Assembly: GCF_000308455.1 (NCBI RefSeq)
Contig: NZ_BAFP01000063.1
Span: 42,874-106,873 of the forward strand
Length of the DNA stretch: 64,000 bases
Source of the DNA: Nocardia abscessus NBRC 100374
GTDB taxonomy: Bacteria; Actinomycetota; Actinomycetes; Mycobacteriales; Mycobacteriaceae
Reading direction: 5' to 3'
How positions within the stretch are numbered: the stretch's first letter is position 1; every line of letters starts with the position of its first letter. This document shows, in pieces, positions 26,309-37,516 of the stretch. Position numbers and translations under genes: made by a program. The notes below the pieces were generated by a model, which worked only from the letters and a program-made list of their open reading frames with translations, ran no database searches and was not told the DNA's origin.

Positions 26309-27244
26309 TCAGCGCGGGTGGGCCGGCTGTGTGTGCTCGTCGGCGTCCGCCGCCAGCAGTTCGTCGCAGACGCGCAGAAAGGTTCGGCGCAGTTCGGCGG
26401 CGCGCTGCGCCAGCGCGGATTGGGCGCGGACGTACTCCGCCCGCCCGGCAGCCGTCTCGATGCGCACCGGCTCGTAGCCGAACCCGGACAGGTCATAGGG
26501 GCTGGCGCGCATGTCGAGTTCGCGGGCGGCGCAGGCCAGCTCGAAACAGTCCAGCAGCAACTCGGAGGAGATCAGCGGGACCAGCTTGAAGCCCCACTTG
26601 TACAAGTCCATGTTCGCGTGCAAGCAGCCCGGCTGTTCGCGGCGGAGCTGGTCGGCGCGGGTGAGCGGCTCGGCGTTGCGGCCGACGGCCTCCGGAGTGA
26701 AGAAGCGGTAGGCGTCGAAATGCGTACAGCGCAGCGCCATCGAGTCGACCACGGCGTCGGTGCCCGCTCGTCCGAGTCGCAGCGGCACCTTCTGATGCCG
26801 GATGTCGTCGGTGCGATACACCATCGCCCATTCGTGTAGACCGAAGCAGGACAGCTGGGCGGGCCGGGACGCCGTGGCGCGCAACAGGTTCGCGACGAAC
26901 GCGACGGTGCCGCGACGTTTGGCCAGGTAGGCGGGATCGGCTGTGTAGCTGCCCGCCGCGGTGCCCTCGGCACCCGAATCAGACGCCCGGTCGGGGACGA
27001 CGAGGTGATACCCCCGTGCGCCGTGATACTCGGCGGCATCCACCAGCCCGGTGCCGTAGCCCGGATGCCAGCGCCGCAACTGGGCGGGTTTGTTCCCGTA
27101 GTAGGTGAACAAGAAGTCGATCACCGGGTGCGACGAACCCTGCGCCCGCCGCTCGAGATAGGGCCCGACCAACTCGTCCAGCCGGGCCCGGTGGGCGGCG
27201 GCGCGGGCCCGCCACTGCGCACCGGACAACACCCGCATGGTCAC
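26309..27244 (-). CDS. Conserved actinobacterial protein of unknown function
   Basis: A 311-residue protein. Conserved-looking features are HPVIDFLFTYYGNKPAQLRRW, LHEWAMVYR, RCTHFDAYRFF and LLDCFELACAARELDMRA. Relatives are widespread in Actinobacteria, and I recall them labelled 3-methyladenine DNA glycosylase, but no glycosylase motif can be confirmed here, so I leave the function open. No membrane segment or signal peptide. ATG at 27244 is used; a second ATG lies six bases further in. Confidence 0.7.
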   Translation of the reverse strand: MTMRVLSGAQWRARAAAHRARLDELVGPYLERRAQGSSHPVIDFLFTYYGNKPAQLRRWHPGYGTGLVDAAEYHGARGYHLVVPDRASDSGAEGTAAGSYTADPAYLAKRRGTVAFVANLLRATASRPAQLSCFGLHEWAMVYRTDDIRHQKVPLRLGRAGTDAVVDSMALRCTHFDAYRFFTPEAVGRNAEPLTRADQLRREQPGCLHANMDLYKWGFKLVPLISSELLLDCFELACAARELDMRASPYDLSGFGYEPVRIETAAGRAEYVRAQSALAQRAAELRRTFLRVCDELLAADADEHTQPAHPR

Positions 27245-27281
27245 CCCACTCCGGCCGGTCCGGTGACGCTCGCCCCGATCG

Positions 27282-28346
27282 TCATTCGCCCACCCGGTGC
27301 GTGCCGTCTCGGACGGTGCCGACGAACTCCTCCACCAGGTCTTCCAGGGCGACGATGCCGGTGGTGTTACCCCGCTCGTCCACCACGCGGCCGAGATGGC
27401 TGTTGGTGCGGCGCAGCCGCGCCAGCGCCTCGTAGAGCGTGGTGTTCATGCCGACCGTGGGCAGCGGGCGGATATCGGTGCGCGGGATCGGTGTCGTGGG
27501 ACCTGCGCTCTCGTCGGCGACCTTGTCGAGCACGTCCTTGACGTGCAGGTAACCGACCAGCGAGCCGTCGCTCGCCCGCACCGGGAAGCGGGAGAACCCG
27601 GTCTCGGCGACGGCGGATTCGGTGTCACCGAGCGTGGTCCCGTTGCCGCGCAGCGGGATCGATCGGGTCGCGTCCAGGGGCACCATCACGTCGGCGACCA
27701 CCCGGTCACTGGTGCCGAGAGCCTGCGTGAGACGGCGGTGCTCCTCCTCGTCGAGCAGTCCCTCGGAGCGGGACTCGCCGATCATCTCGGCCAGCTCGAC
27801 CGTCGAGACGGTGGCCTCCAGCTCGTCCTTCGGTTCGATCCGCAACAGGCGCAGCGACAGGTTGGCGGCCAGGTTGTAGAACGCGATGAGCGGGCGGGCC
27901 AGCCGCAGCCACATCAGGTGCGCCGGTACCAGCAGCAGCGCGCTGCGTTCCGGCCCGGCCAGCGCGATGTTCTTCGGGATCATCTCGCCGAACAGGATGT
28001 GCAGGATGACCACGATGGTCAGCGCGATCGCGAACGCCACCGGGTGCAGCAGCTGCTCGGGCAGGCCGAGCAACTCGAACGGTCCTTCCAGCAGGTGCGC
28101 GACGGCGGGCTCGCCGACGCGGCCGAGCAGGATCGAGCAGATCGTGATGCCCAGCTGTGCGGCAGCGAGCATCATCGAGAGGTTCTCGCCCGCCCGGATG
28201 ACGGTGTTCGCGTTCCGCTTGCCCTGTGCGGCAAGCGCTTCCAACCGGTCGCGGCGGGCGGAGATGAGTGCGAACTCGGCGGCGACGAAGAAGGCGTTGC
28301 CTGCCAGCAGTACGACGGTGAGCAGGACGCCGAACAGGTCACCCAT
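27282..28346 (-). CDS. CNNM/CorC-type transporter-regulator protein (DUF21 and CBS)
   Basis: A 354-residue membrane protein with an N-terminal DUF21 domain of three or four helices (residues 1-170, containing ILFGEMIPKNIAL) and a CBS pair (about residues 205-335). It lacks the C-terminal CorC_HlyC domain of its neighbour. CNNM proteins are implicated in magnesium or divalent cation transport. The ATG overlaps the end of the upstream paralogue by eight bases. The pair corresponds to Rv1841c-Rv1842c. Confidence 0.93.
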   Translation of the reverse strand: MGDLFGVLLTVVLLAGNAFFVAAEFALISARRDRLEALAAQGKRNANTVIRAGENLSMMLAAAQLGITICSILLGRVGEPAVAHLLEGPFELLGLPEQLLHPVAFAIALTIVVILHILFGEMIPKNIALAGPERSALLLVPAHLMWLRLARPLIAFYNLAANLSLRLLRIEPKDELEATVSTVELAEMIGESRSEGLLDEEEHRRLTQALGTSDRVVADVMVPLDATRSIPLRGNGTTLGDTESAVAETGFSRFPVRASDGSLVGYLHVKDVLDKVADESAGPTTPIPRTDIRPLPTVGMNTTLYEALARLRRTNSHLGRVVDERGNTTGIVALEDLVEEFVGTVRDGTHRVGE

Positions 28347-29721
28347 GGCTGTGCTCCTTGGTCGCGAGGGCGTCGGCGTCGACCGGGATCAGCCGGACCC
28401 GGTCGATGCGCCGTCCGTCCATGCGCTCCACGCGGGCGACCCAGCCGCCCCCGTCGGGGCTCTCGGTCACCGTCCACTGCTGCGAGCGTGGATTCGGCAG
28501 CACGACCTCGTCGCCCGTCACCGGGATGCGGCCGAGCCTGGTCAGTACCAGGCCGCCCAGCGTCTCGTACTCGCCTTCGGGGGCGTCGTATCCGGTCGCC
28601 CGGGAGACCTCGTCGATGCGCAGCAGGCCCGAGCAGTCCCAGCCGTCGGAGACTCGCCGCACGTCGCGCTCCTCCTCGTCGTGCTCGTCGCGGACGTCGC
28701 CGAGGATCTCCTCGATGATGTCCTCCATGGTGACCAGGCCCGCGGTGCCGCCGTACTCGTCCACCACGAGAGCGACCTGCATGCCGTCGGCGCGCACGCG
28801 CTCGAGCACCTCGTCGCCGTCCAGGCTCGCGGGCACGATCGGGACCGGCTGGGCGAGCCGGTGCAGGGGGAACGTCCTGCGCGCGTGCGCCGGGCGAGTG
28901 AACGCCTGCTTGACGTGCACGAAGCCGAGGGTGTTGTCGAGGTCGCCATCGATCACCGGGAAACGAGAGAAGCCGGTGCGGCCTGCCGCGTTGATCAGAT
29001 CGGCGATGGTGCCGTCCTTGTCCAGCGCTTCGATCTTCACCCGCGGCGTCATCAATTCCTCGGCGCTGCGCTCACCGAACTGCAGCGAGCGATCCATCAC
29101 CTGAGCGGTGGGCTGGTCGAGCGCGCCGCGCAGCGCGGAAGTGCGCACCAGGGAGCCGAGTTCCTGCGGCGAGCGGGCCGAGCGCAACTCTTCGGCGGGC
29201 TCGACGCCGAGTCTGCGGACCACCCAGTTGGCGGTGCCGTTGAGGAAGTGGATCATCCATTTGAACACCACCGAGAACGCGATCATCGGCCCGGCCGTGA
29301 CGCGGGCGGTGGCCAGCGCCTTGGCGATGGCGATGTTCTTGGGCACCAGCTCGCCGTAGATCATCGACAGCGAGGTGGCCAGGATCAGGGCCAGCGTCAA
29401 GGCGACGCCGCTCGCCGCGGCGTCGCTCAGCCCGAGACCGGTGAACACCGGATTCAGCAGCCTGGCCAGCACCGGTTCGGCGATGTAACCGGTGATCAGC
29501 GTCGTGATGGTGATGCCGAGCTGGGCGCCCGACAGCTGGAACGACAGAGTGCGATGCGCCTTGCGGACCATCCGGGCGCGGACGTCACCGGTGCGGGCGT
29601 GCGCCTCGACGGTGCTGCGCTCCAGCGCGGTGAGGGAGAATTCCGCGGCGACGAACAGGGCGGTGCCGACGGTGAGTGCGATGAACCCGATCAGGCTGAG
29701 CGCGGTGAGCGCGATGGACAT
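28339..29721 (-). CDS. CNNM/CorC-type transporter with CorC_HlyC domain
   Basis: A 460-residue CNNM family protein: DUF21 membrane domain (residues 1-190, with SMIYGELVPKNIAI), CBS pair (about 210-335, including VDEYGGTAGLVTMEDIIEE) and a CorC_HlyC-type domain at the C-terminus (about 350-440). Predicted role in magnesium or cobalt handling. ATG at 29721 is preferred because AGGTGG precedes it; a GTG twelve bases earlier is possible. It is the first gene of the pair and likely heterodimerises with the downstream paralogue. Confidence 0.92.
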   Translation of the reverse strand: MSIALTALSLIGFIALTVGTALFVAAEFSLTALERSTVEAHARTGDVRARMVRKAHRTLSFQLSGAQLGITITTLITGYIAEPVLARLLNPVFTGLGLSDAAASGVALTLALILATSLSMIYGELVPKNIAIAKALATARVTAGPMIAFSVVFKWMIHFLNGTANWVVRRLGVEPAEELRSARSPQELGSLVRTSALRGALDQPTAQVMDRSLQFGERSAEELMTPRVKIEALDKDGTIADLINAAGRTGFSRFPVIDGDLDNTLGFVHVKQAFTRPAHARRTFPLHRLAQPVPIVPASLDGDEVLERVRADGMQVALVVDEYGGTAGLVTMEDIIEEILGDVRDEHDEEERDVRRVSDGWDCSGLLRIDEVSRATGYDAPEGEYETLGGLVLTRLGRIPVTGDEVVLPNPRSQQWTVTESPDGGGWVARVERMDGRRIDRVRLIPVDADALATKEHSHG

Positions 29722-29965
29722 CCTCAGCACCACCTGAGCGGTGCCGGGAGACAGCCTGTGCTGATTGGGACTACTGCGGGGAGGAGGACGCCGGGGTGGT
29801 CACCCGGCTCGGTAGAGGAGCCCTCCTGTACGGCGCCCTTGGACGCGGGTGACAACTGGATCCTTTCGCAAATTTGTCGTGGTGCCGGTGTCCGGCAACC
29901 ACCATGCTACCGGCCCACCTGCCGAGCAGCGTGGGCCGGTGCCGGTGTGATGCGCGTGTCGGCGC

Positions 29966-32301
<2,336 letters not shown>

Positions 32302-32305
32302 CAGA

Positions 32306-33907
32306 TTAGTTTGCTGCCCGATTGCCTCGGTTCGGTGGCTGCTGGGTTCGCGCGGCGCGTCGCCGTGTCCGCCCGGGCGTGTCGCCGGAGGCGGGGCTAC
32401 CGGCGCGACCGGAGAACGCGCCCGTGCTGCCCGAACTGCGGGTGGGAGCGCCGGTGGCCGGGCTCGCGCCGCGTCCGACGGTGTTGCTCGTGGCGGGTTT
32501 CGCGGTGCCCCGGCGGCGGGCGGGCGCGGTGGCCGATTCGCCGCCGCGGCCCGATCCGGCGGCCGACCGGCCACCGGGCTGCTTCGGCGAACCGCCGCCG
32601 CGTCCGACGGCCGCCGTCGGCTCACCGCGCTTACCTGGCTTGCGCCGTGCGGGTTTCGCGGCAGCCGTGGCCGCCGCGGTCACGGGCGCGGCCGCCGCCG
32701 CGATCGGAATACCGGAGGGGCGGCGGGCGCCGGTGATCTCGATCAGCGTGCGGTCGCCGGGGCGGACCTCCACGCCGTCGATCTCGACGCCGGCCTTGCG
32801 GGCCATCGCCTCGACCTCGCGGCGCTCTTCGTTCATCACCAGCGTGACGACCACGCCGTCCTCGCCCGCGCGGGCGGTGCGCCCGGCCCGGTGCAGATAG
32901 GCCTTCGGCTCCGGCGGCGGGTCGACGTGCACGACCAGGGAGATCCCGTCCACGTGGATGCCGCGCGCCGCGACGTCGGTGGTGACCAGCACCGGCACCG
33001 AGCCGTCGGCGAACGCGGCGAGGGTGCGGGTGCGGTTGTTCTGCGCCTTGCCGCCGTGCAGCGCGCCTGCGGGGATGCCCGCGCCGCGCAGCTGTTTGGC
33101 GAGCCGGTCGGCGCCGTGCTTGGTGCGGACGAACATGATGGTCAGCCCGTCGCGGGCGGCGATCTCGGTGGCGACCGCCCGTTTGGCGACCTTGTCGCCG
33201 ACGTACAGCAGATGGTGCGACATCGTGGTGACCGATGCCGAGGCCGGCGCGGTGGAATGCGTGACGGGGGCGCGCAGGTAGCGCTTGACCAGCTTGTCGA
33301 CCTCGCCGTCCAGCGTGGCCGAGAACAGCAGGCGTTGACCGTCGCGCGGCGTGCGGTCCAGCAGCTTGGTCACCTGCGGCAGAAAGCCCATGTCGGCCAT
33401 GTGGTCGGCCTCGTCGAGCGCGGTGATCATCACCTCGGACAGGTCGGCGGCCCCCTGTGCGAGTAGGTCGGCGAGTCGCCCGGGTGTGGCGATGAGCAGG
33501 TCGACGCCGCGGGCGAGCCGGTCGGCCTGGCGCTTGATCGGGGCGCCGCCGACCACCGAGGCCACCCGCAAGCCCAGCGAGAGCGCCGGTTCGTCGAGCG
33601 CTCGCTCGATCTGCGCGGCCAGCTCGCGGGTCGGCACCAGCACGAGTCCACGCGGTCGGCCCGGCTTGGCCGAGGCGCCCATCAGACGGGCGAGCATCGG
33701 GAGGCCGAAGGCCAGGGTCTTCCCGGAACCGGTCGGCCCGCGGCCGAGCACATCCTTGGCGGCAAGGACGTCCGGCGCCGTGGCGGCCTGGATCGGGAAC
33801 GGCGTCTCGATGCCCTCGCGCCGCAGTGCTTGCACGAGCACGGCGGGCAGGCCCAGGTCCGCGAAGGTCGCGGTGGGCGCCACGGCGACGGTGGTCGAGG
33901 GGGTCAC
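32306..33907 (-). CDS. DEAD-box RNA helicase with RG-rich tail
   Basis: A 533-residue ATP-dependent RNA helicase of the RhlE type. Motifs in order: Walker A GRGPTGSGKT (55-64), PTRELA (92-97), TPGR (141-144), DEAD (165-168), SAT (196-198) and HRAGRTAR near residue 355. The core ends near residue 395; the last 130 residues are low-complexity, rich in Gly, Arg, Pro and Ser, which suits RNA binding or phase separation. An ATG start is used. Probable role in ribosome assembly or RNA turnover. Confidence 0.95.
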   Translation of the reverse strand: MTPSTTVAVAPTATFADLGLPAVLVQALRREGIETPFPIQAATAPDVLAAKDVLGRGPTGSGKTLAFGLPMLARLMGASAKPGRPRGLVLVPTRELAAQIERALDEPALSLGLRVASVVGGAPIKRQADRLARGVDLLIATPGRLADLLAQGAADLSEVMITALDEADHMADMGFLPQVTKLLDRTPRDGQRLLFSATLDGEVDKLVKRYLRAPVTHSTAPASASVTTMSHHLLYVGDKVAKRAVATEIAARDGLTIMFVRTKHGADRLAKQLRGAGIPAGALHGGKAQNNRTRTLAAFADGSVPVLVTTDVAARGIHVDGISLVVHVDPPPEPKAYLHRAGRTARAGEDGVVVTLVMNEERREVEAMARKAGVEIDGVEVRPGDRTLIEITGARRPSGIPIAAAAAPVTAAATAAAKPARRKPGKRGEPTAAVGRGGGSPKQPGGRSAAGSGRGGESATAPARRRGTAKPATSNTVGRGASPATGAPTRSSGSTGAFSGRAGSPASGDTPGRTRRRAARTQQPPNRGNRAAN

Positions 33908-34085
33908 GAGGTGGGTGTGCCTTTCGTCGCACAGCGCGTTCGGCAGCGAACGCGCTGTTCGGTGGGAGGAGAGCGGTGCGCGATGCGGTTCACCGCGCTG
34001 CGGCTCGGGTCGTGACGCGCGCCGCGTGGAACGAGAGGGGTGGCCGACCGGAGTGGACCGAGTGTCCAGGATACGTGCTCGGGAG

Positions 34086-35024
34086 TCAGCCGTTGAACAG
34101 CCGACTCAGCTCCACCAGCCAGGGTACGGCTACGGCGAGCGTGGGCACCACCAGAATGGCGGCCGAGCCGAGGTAGGCGGCCGCGGCGATGCGGATGTCG
34201 CCGATCCGCTCGCTGAGCCGCTGGATGCGGATGAGCGTGGTGGGACCGCCCGCGGCGAGGGCGCCTTGCGGCGCGGTGGATTTCGCGCACGCGACGAGGG
34301 CGCGGGCGAGCGGCTTCGGCCCGGTGACCTTGACGGCCGAGTCGTCGGCGAGCAGTTCGATGAGCAGCTTCACCGAGCCGAGGGCGGCCTTGCTGCGCAC
34401 CACCCGCGGGAACGCCTCGTGCACCGCCGTGAACGCCTCCAGCACGAGATCGTGCCTGGCCCGCAGGTGCGAACGCTCATGGCTGACGATGGCGGTGACC
34501 TCGGCGTCGGCGAGGTTGGTCAGGGTGCCCTCGCTGAGCACGACGCGCTGGCGCAGGCCGGGCAGGCAGTAGGCGATCGGCTCGGTGGCGGCCAGCACCC
34601 GGATGTCGGCCGCGCGCCGGTGCGGACCGCTCTGGTCCAGCAGGTCGACGAGCATGCGGTGGCGCGCCCGCCGCCTGCGGGTGTGCACGCCGACCCGGAC
34701 GACGGCGTAGATCAACCGGGCGCCGACGAGCAGCGTCAGCGCGAAGACGAACACGTATGCCAGCCACAGGGGCAGGCCGAGCGCGTCGATCTCCCGGGTC
34801 GGCGCGGTGGTCGGGCGGCCGTCGGGGCCGGGCACGAGCAGCTCGGCGGCGATGGCCAGCCCGGATCCGAACGCGCTGAGCACGGCGGCGAGCGCGATGG
34901 CCTGCCAGAGCACCAGCGCTGCGCGGGGTGTCCGATAAGTCCAGGTCGCCCGGCTGAGCAAGGCCGGGGCGGGCCCTGCGAGAAGCAATGCGAGTCCGGC
35001 GAAGACCGGCGCGGTTGCGTTCAT
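34086..35024 (-). CDS. M56-family (BlaR1-like) membrane metallopeptidase
   Basis: A 312-residue membrane protein with helices near residues 5-22, 38-60, 85-108 and 285-305. The zinc-binding HERSH motif (HExxH form) lies about residue 183 and a downstream LADDSAVK segment supplies the third ligand region typical of M56 peptidases. It lacks the extracellular penicillin-binding sensor of BlaR1. Encoded 43 bases after BlaI, it should cleave or inactivate that repressor in response to cell-wall stress, as proposed for the Rv1845c-Rv1846c pair. Confidence 0.9.
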   Translation of the reverse strand: MNATAPVFAGLALLLAGPAPALLSRATWTYRTPRAALVLWQAIALAAVLSAFGSGLAIAAELLVPGPDGRPTTAPTREIDALGLPLWLAYVFVFALTLLVGARLIYAVVRVGVHTRRRRARHRMLVDLLDQSGPHRRAADIRVLAATEPIAYCLPGLRQRVVLSEGTLTNLADAEVTAIVSHERSHLRARHDLVLEAFTAVHEAFPRVVRSKAALGSVKLLIELLADDSAVKVTGPKPLARALVACAKSTAPQGALAAGGPTTLIRIQRLSERIGDIRIAAAAYLGSAAILVVPTLAVAVPWLVELSRLFNG

Positions 35025-35067
35025 CGACTCAGCTCACTGCGTTGTGGGGCCAGGGCGCCCGAGGAGT

Positions 35068-35460
35068 CTACTGCGGCGGCGGTGGCGAGTCCTCGGTTGC
35101 TTCGAGCTTAGCGAGTGCTTCGCGCAATGCGGCAGCCTCGTCCTTGCCGACCTGTTCCACGAAGTGCACCAGCGCGGCGGCGCGGCTGCCCGCTGCGTCG
35201 GCCTGTTGCAGCGCGTCGACCATCAGACTGGCCACGAGTTCGTCGCGGGTGTGCACCGGCGCGTAGCGGTGCGCGCGGTCGTCGCGCCGCTGCACCACGA
35301 GGTTCTTCTTCGCGAGGCGTTGCAGCACGGTCATCACCGTGGTGTACGCGAGCTCGCGGCGTGCGGCGAGCGCCTCGTGCACCTGCCGGACCGTTTGTGG
35401 TTCGTCGGCCGACCACAACTGGTCCATGACCGCTTTCTCGAGTTCACCAAGACCTGCCAT
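35068..35460 (-). CDS. blaI: BlaI/MecI-family transcriptional repressor
   Basis: A 130-residue winged-helix repressor. The N-terminal domain has LEKAVMDQLWSADEPQTVRQVHEAL and AYTTVMTVLQRLAKKNLV, characteristic of BlaI/MecI; the C-terminal helices are the dimer region containing the M56-sensitive site in relatives. A TAAAAT -10 box sits seven bases before the ATG, which suggests leaderless transcription, and a TACTACA-type dyad lies at the -35 region. In M. tuberculosis BlaI controls beta-lactamase and several stress genes. Confidence 0.94.
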   Translation of the reverse strand: MAGLGELEKAVMDQLWSADEPQTVRQVHEALAARRELAYTTVMTVLQRLAKKNLVVQRRDDRAHRYAPVHTRDELVASLMVDALQQADAAGSRAAALVHFVEQVGKDEAAALREALAKLEATEDSPPPPQ

Positions 35461-35466
35461 CCCACA

Positions 35467-35511
35467 ATTTTAGGTACTCAACGACGAGGATGCGTACTAC
35501 AGGGTGTCGTA
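35467..35511 (-). promoter_or_regulatory. blaI promoter with BlaI operator
   Basis: The dyad TACTACA-GGG-TGTCGTA at 35495-35511 matches the BlaI/MecI operator half-site TACTACA in 7 of 7 and 6 of 7 positions. On the minus strand TAAAAT (35467-35472) is the -10 box, placing the start of transcription at the blaI ATG. The operator covers about -35 to -51, suitable for autorepression. Confidence 0.75.
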
Positions 35512-35531
35512 ACCATGAAATAGCTGGTGTG

Positions 35532-36431
35532 TCATTTCTCATAGGGCGCGGATTCCGGCCCTCCGGCAGCCGGTCCGCCCACTTTTCCGCGCACGTGCCT
35601 CGCGCCGATCGGCACGATCATCGGCCGGCCCGACACGGGGTCTTCGAGCACCGTGGCGTCCAGGTCGAACACCTCGCGCAGCAACTCGACCGACATCACC
35701 TCCTCCGGCGCGCCCGCGGCGACGACACGCCCGTCGTGCATGACCACCAACTGGTCGCTGTAGCGGATCGCGAGGTTGAGATCGTGCAGCACCATGACGA
35801 CGGTGCGTCCCAGATCGGCGTGCAACCGGTCGACCAGGTCGAGCACCTCGATCGAGTGGGCCAGATCCAGATAGGTGGTCGGCTCGTCGAGCAGCAGGAT
35901 GTCGGTGCCCTGGGCCAGCGCCATGGAGATCCAGGCGCGCTGGCGCTGGCCGCCGGACAACTCGTCGAGCGCGCGGTCGGCGAGGTCGGCGATCCCGGTT
36001 TGTTCCAGCGCGGTCGTCACCTCGGACTCGTCGGTACCCGACCACTGCCGGAACCAGGACTGGTGCGGGTGGCGCCCGCGCGTGACCAGATCGGCGACGG
36101 TGAGTCCTTCCGGAGCGACCGGCGACTGCGGCAGCATGCCGACGATCCGGGCGACGTCCTTGGTCCTCATCGTCGAAATGGCCTTGCCGTCCAACAGGAC
36201 CCGGCCTTCCCGCGGGCGCAGCAGGCGGCCGAGTGAGCGCAGCAGGGTGGACTTCCCGCAACCGTTCGGTCCGATGACGGTGGTGACCACGCCGGGGGCG
36301 ATGGCCAAGCTCAACCCGTCGACGACCACCCGGTCGCCGTAGCCGAGCGTGACGCCCTCGGCGCCGAGCCGGTGCCCCGGAGCGCTCGCCTGCCCCGGGG
36401 CTTCGGGGGTGGTGATGTCCGCGATCGTCAT
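35532..36431 (-). CDS. Siderophore ABC importer ATP-binding protein
   Basis: A 299-residue FepC-type ATPase that would power ferric siderophore import. Walker A GPNGCGKST is at 54-62, signature LSGGQ at 158-162 and Walker B LLLDEPTT at 179-186. The ATG overlaps the stop codon of the upstream permease by four bases. Three genes are coupled in the order permease, permease, ATPase. No substrate-binding protein is encoded nearby. Confidence 0.94.
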   Translation of the reverse strand: MTIADITTPEAPGQASAPGHRLGAEGVTLGYGDRVVVDGLSLAIAPGVVTTVIGPNGCGKSTLLRSLGRLLRPREGRVLLDGKAISTMRTKDVARIVGMLPQSPVAPEGLTVADLVTRGRHPHQSWFRQWSGTDESEVTTALEQTGIADLADRALDELSGGQRQRAWISMALAQGTDILLLDEPTTYLDLAHSIEVLDLVDRLHADLGRTVVMVLHDLNLAIRYSDQLVVMHDGRVVAAGAPEEVMSVELLREVFDLDATVLEDPVSGRPMIVPIGARHVRGKVGGPAAGGPESAPYEK

Positions 36432-37516
36432 GACAGCGTCGCCTTCCGGTTCATACGCACGAGCAGGTACAGCAGGAACGGGCCGCCGACTGCCGCGGTG
36501 ACGACGCCCACGGGCAGGTCGACCGGGAACAGCGTGCGGGACGCGACATCCGCGCCGACCACCAGGATGGCGCCGAACACGGCGGAGCCGACGAGCGGTT
36601 CGCCCGGGGTCCGCAGCAGGCGTCGCGCGATCTGCGGCGCCGCGAGGGCGACGAAACCGACCGGCCCGACCGCGGCGGTGGCCACCGAGGCGGCCACGAC
36701 GGCCGCCCCGATCAGGATGACCTGCTGGGTCTGGATCCGCACCCCGAGCGCGCGCGTGGTGTCCGCACCGAGGCGCAGCGCGGCGAGGGTGCGGGCCGAG
36801 CCGAGCGCGACGAGCGCGGCGACGCCCGTGGCGATCGTCGCCGGTGCCAGATGGTCGGCATCGGCCGCATTGAGCGATCCGTTCAGCCACAGTTGCGCGC
36901 GCTGGGCGTCGGTCAGGCTGGCGCGGGTGAGCAGCCAGTTGATGCCCGCCATCAGCAGCGCGTTGACGCCGACGCCGATCAGCACGAGTCGTAGCCCGGT
37001 GGCGCCGTAAGCGCCGGTGGAGGTGCGGCCCCAGGCGAGCAGGTAGATGGCCGCGGCGGTGAGCAGGCCGCCGGCCAGCGCCGCCAGTGGCGCGCCGACC
37101 GAAGCGGCCAGCCCGGTGTTCGCGCCGGTGGTGACCAGCACGGCGACCGCGCCCAGGCTCGCGCCCGAGGTGATGCCGAGCATGTCCGGAGCGGCCAGCG
37201 GGTTGTGCAGGATCGACTGGGTGATCGCGCCCGAGAGTCCGAGCGCCAGGCCGACCACGAGCGCGGTCAGTGCGCGCGGCAGCCTGGATTCCAGCACGAT
37301 GAACCGCTGCGCCCTGGTGCCGCCGCCGGTCAGCACGTGCAGCACGCGCGCGAGGGGCAGGTGGGATTCGCCCACCACGATGTCCAGGCAGAAGAGTCCG
37401 AGCGCCAGCACGATCAGAATCGCGACGATCAGCACCATTCGCGGTCGCAGCACCGCCGACACCGGGCCGACGCGCAGAGCGGGTCGTGCATTCGTGGCTC
37501 GCCGCGAAATCGTCAC
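36428..37516 (-). CDS. Iron-siderophore ABC permease (FecCD family, FepG-like)
   Basis: A 362-residue FecCD-family permease with about nine or ten membrane helices. Conserved segments are ESRLPRALTALVVGLALGLSGAITQ, NPLAAPDMLGITSGASLG and GPVGFVALAAPQIARRL. The GTG at 37516 overlaps the stop of the upstream permease (GTGA), and the next ATG overlaps this stop, so all three transporter genes are translationally coupled. Partner of the permease at 37513-38559. Confidence 0.94.
   Translation of the reverse strand: MTISRRATNARPALRVGPVSAVLRPRMVLIVAILIVLALGLFCLDIVVGESHLPLARVLHVLTGGGTRAQRFIVLESRLPRALTALVVGLALGLSGAITQSILHNPLAAPDMLGITSGASLGAVAVLVTTGANTGLAASVGAPLAALAGGLLTAAAIYLLAWGRTSTGAYGATGLRLVLIGVGVNALLMAGINWLLTRASLTDAQRAQLWLNGSLNAADADHLAPATIATGVAALVALGSARTLAALRLGADTTRALGVRIQTQQVILIGAAVVAASVATAAVGPVGFVALAAPQIARRLLRTPGEPLVGSAVFGAILVVGADVASRTLFPVDLPVGVVTAAVGGPFLLYLLVRMNRKATLS

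Noticed and set aside
29734..29965. Possible magnesium riboswitch upstream of the CNNM pair
   Set aside because: The conserved M-box segments, such as GGTGAGGCTCC, are not present; only general GC-rich stems can be drawn.
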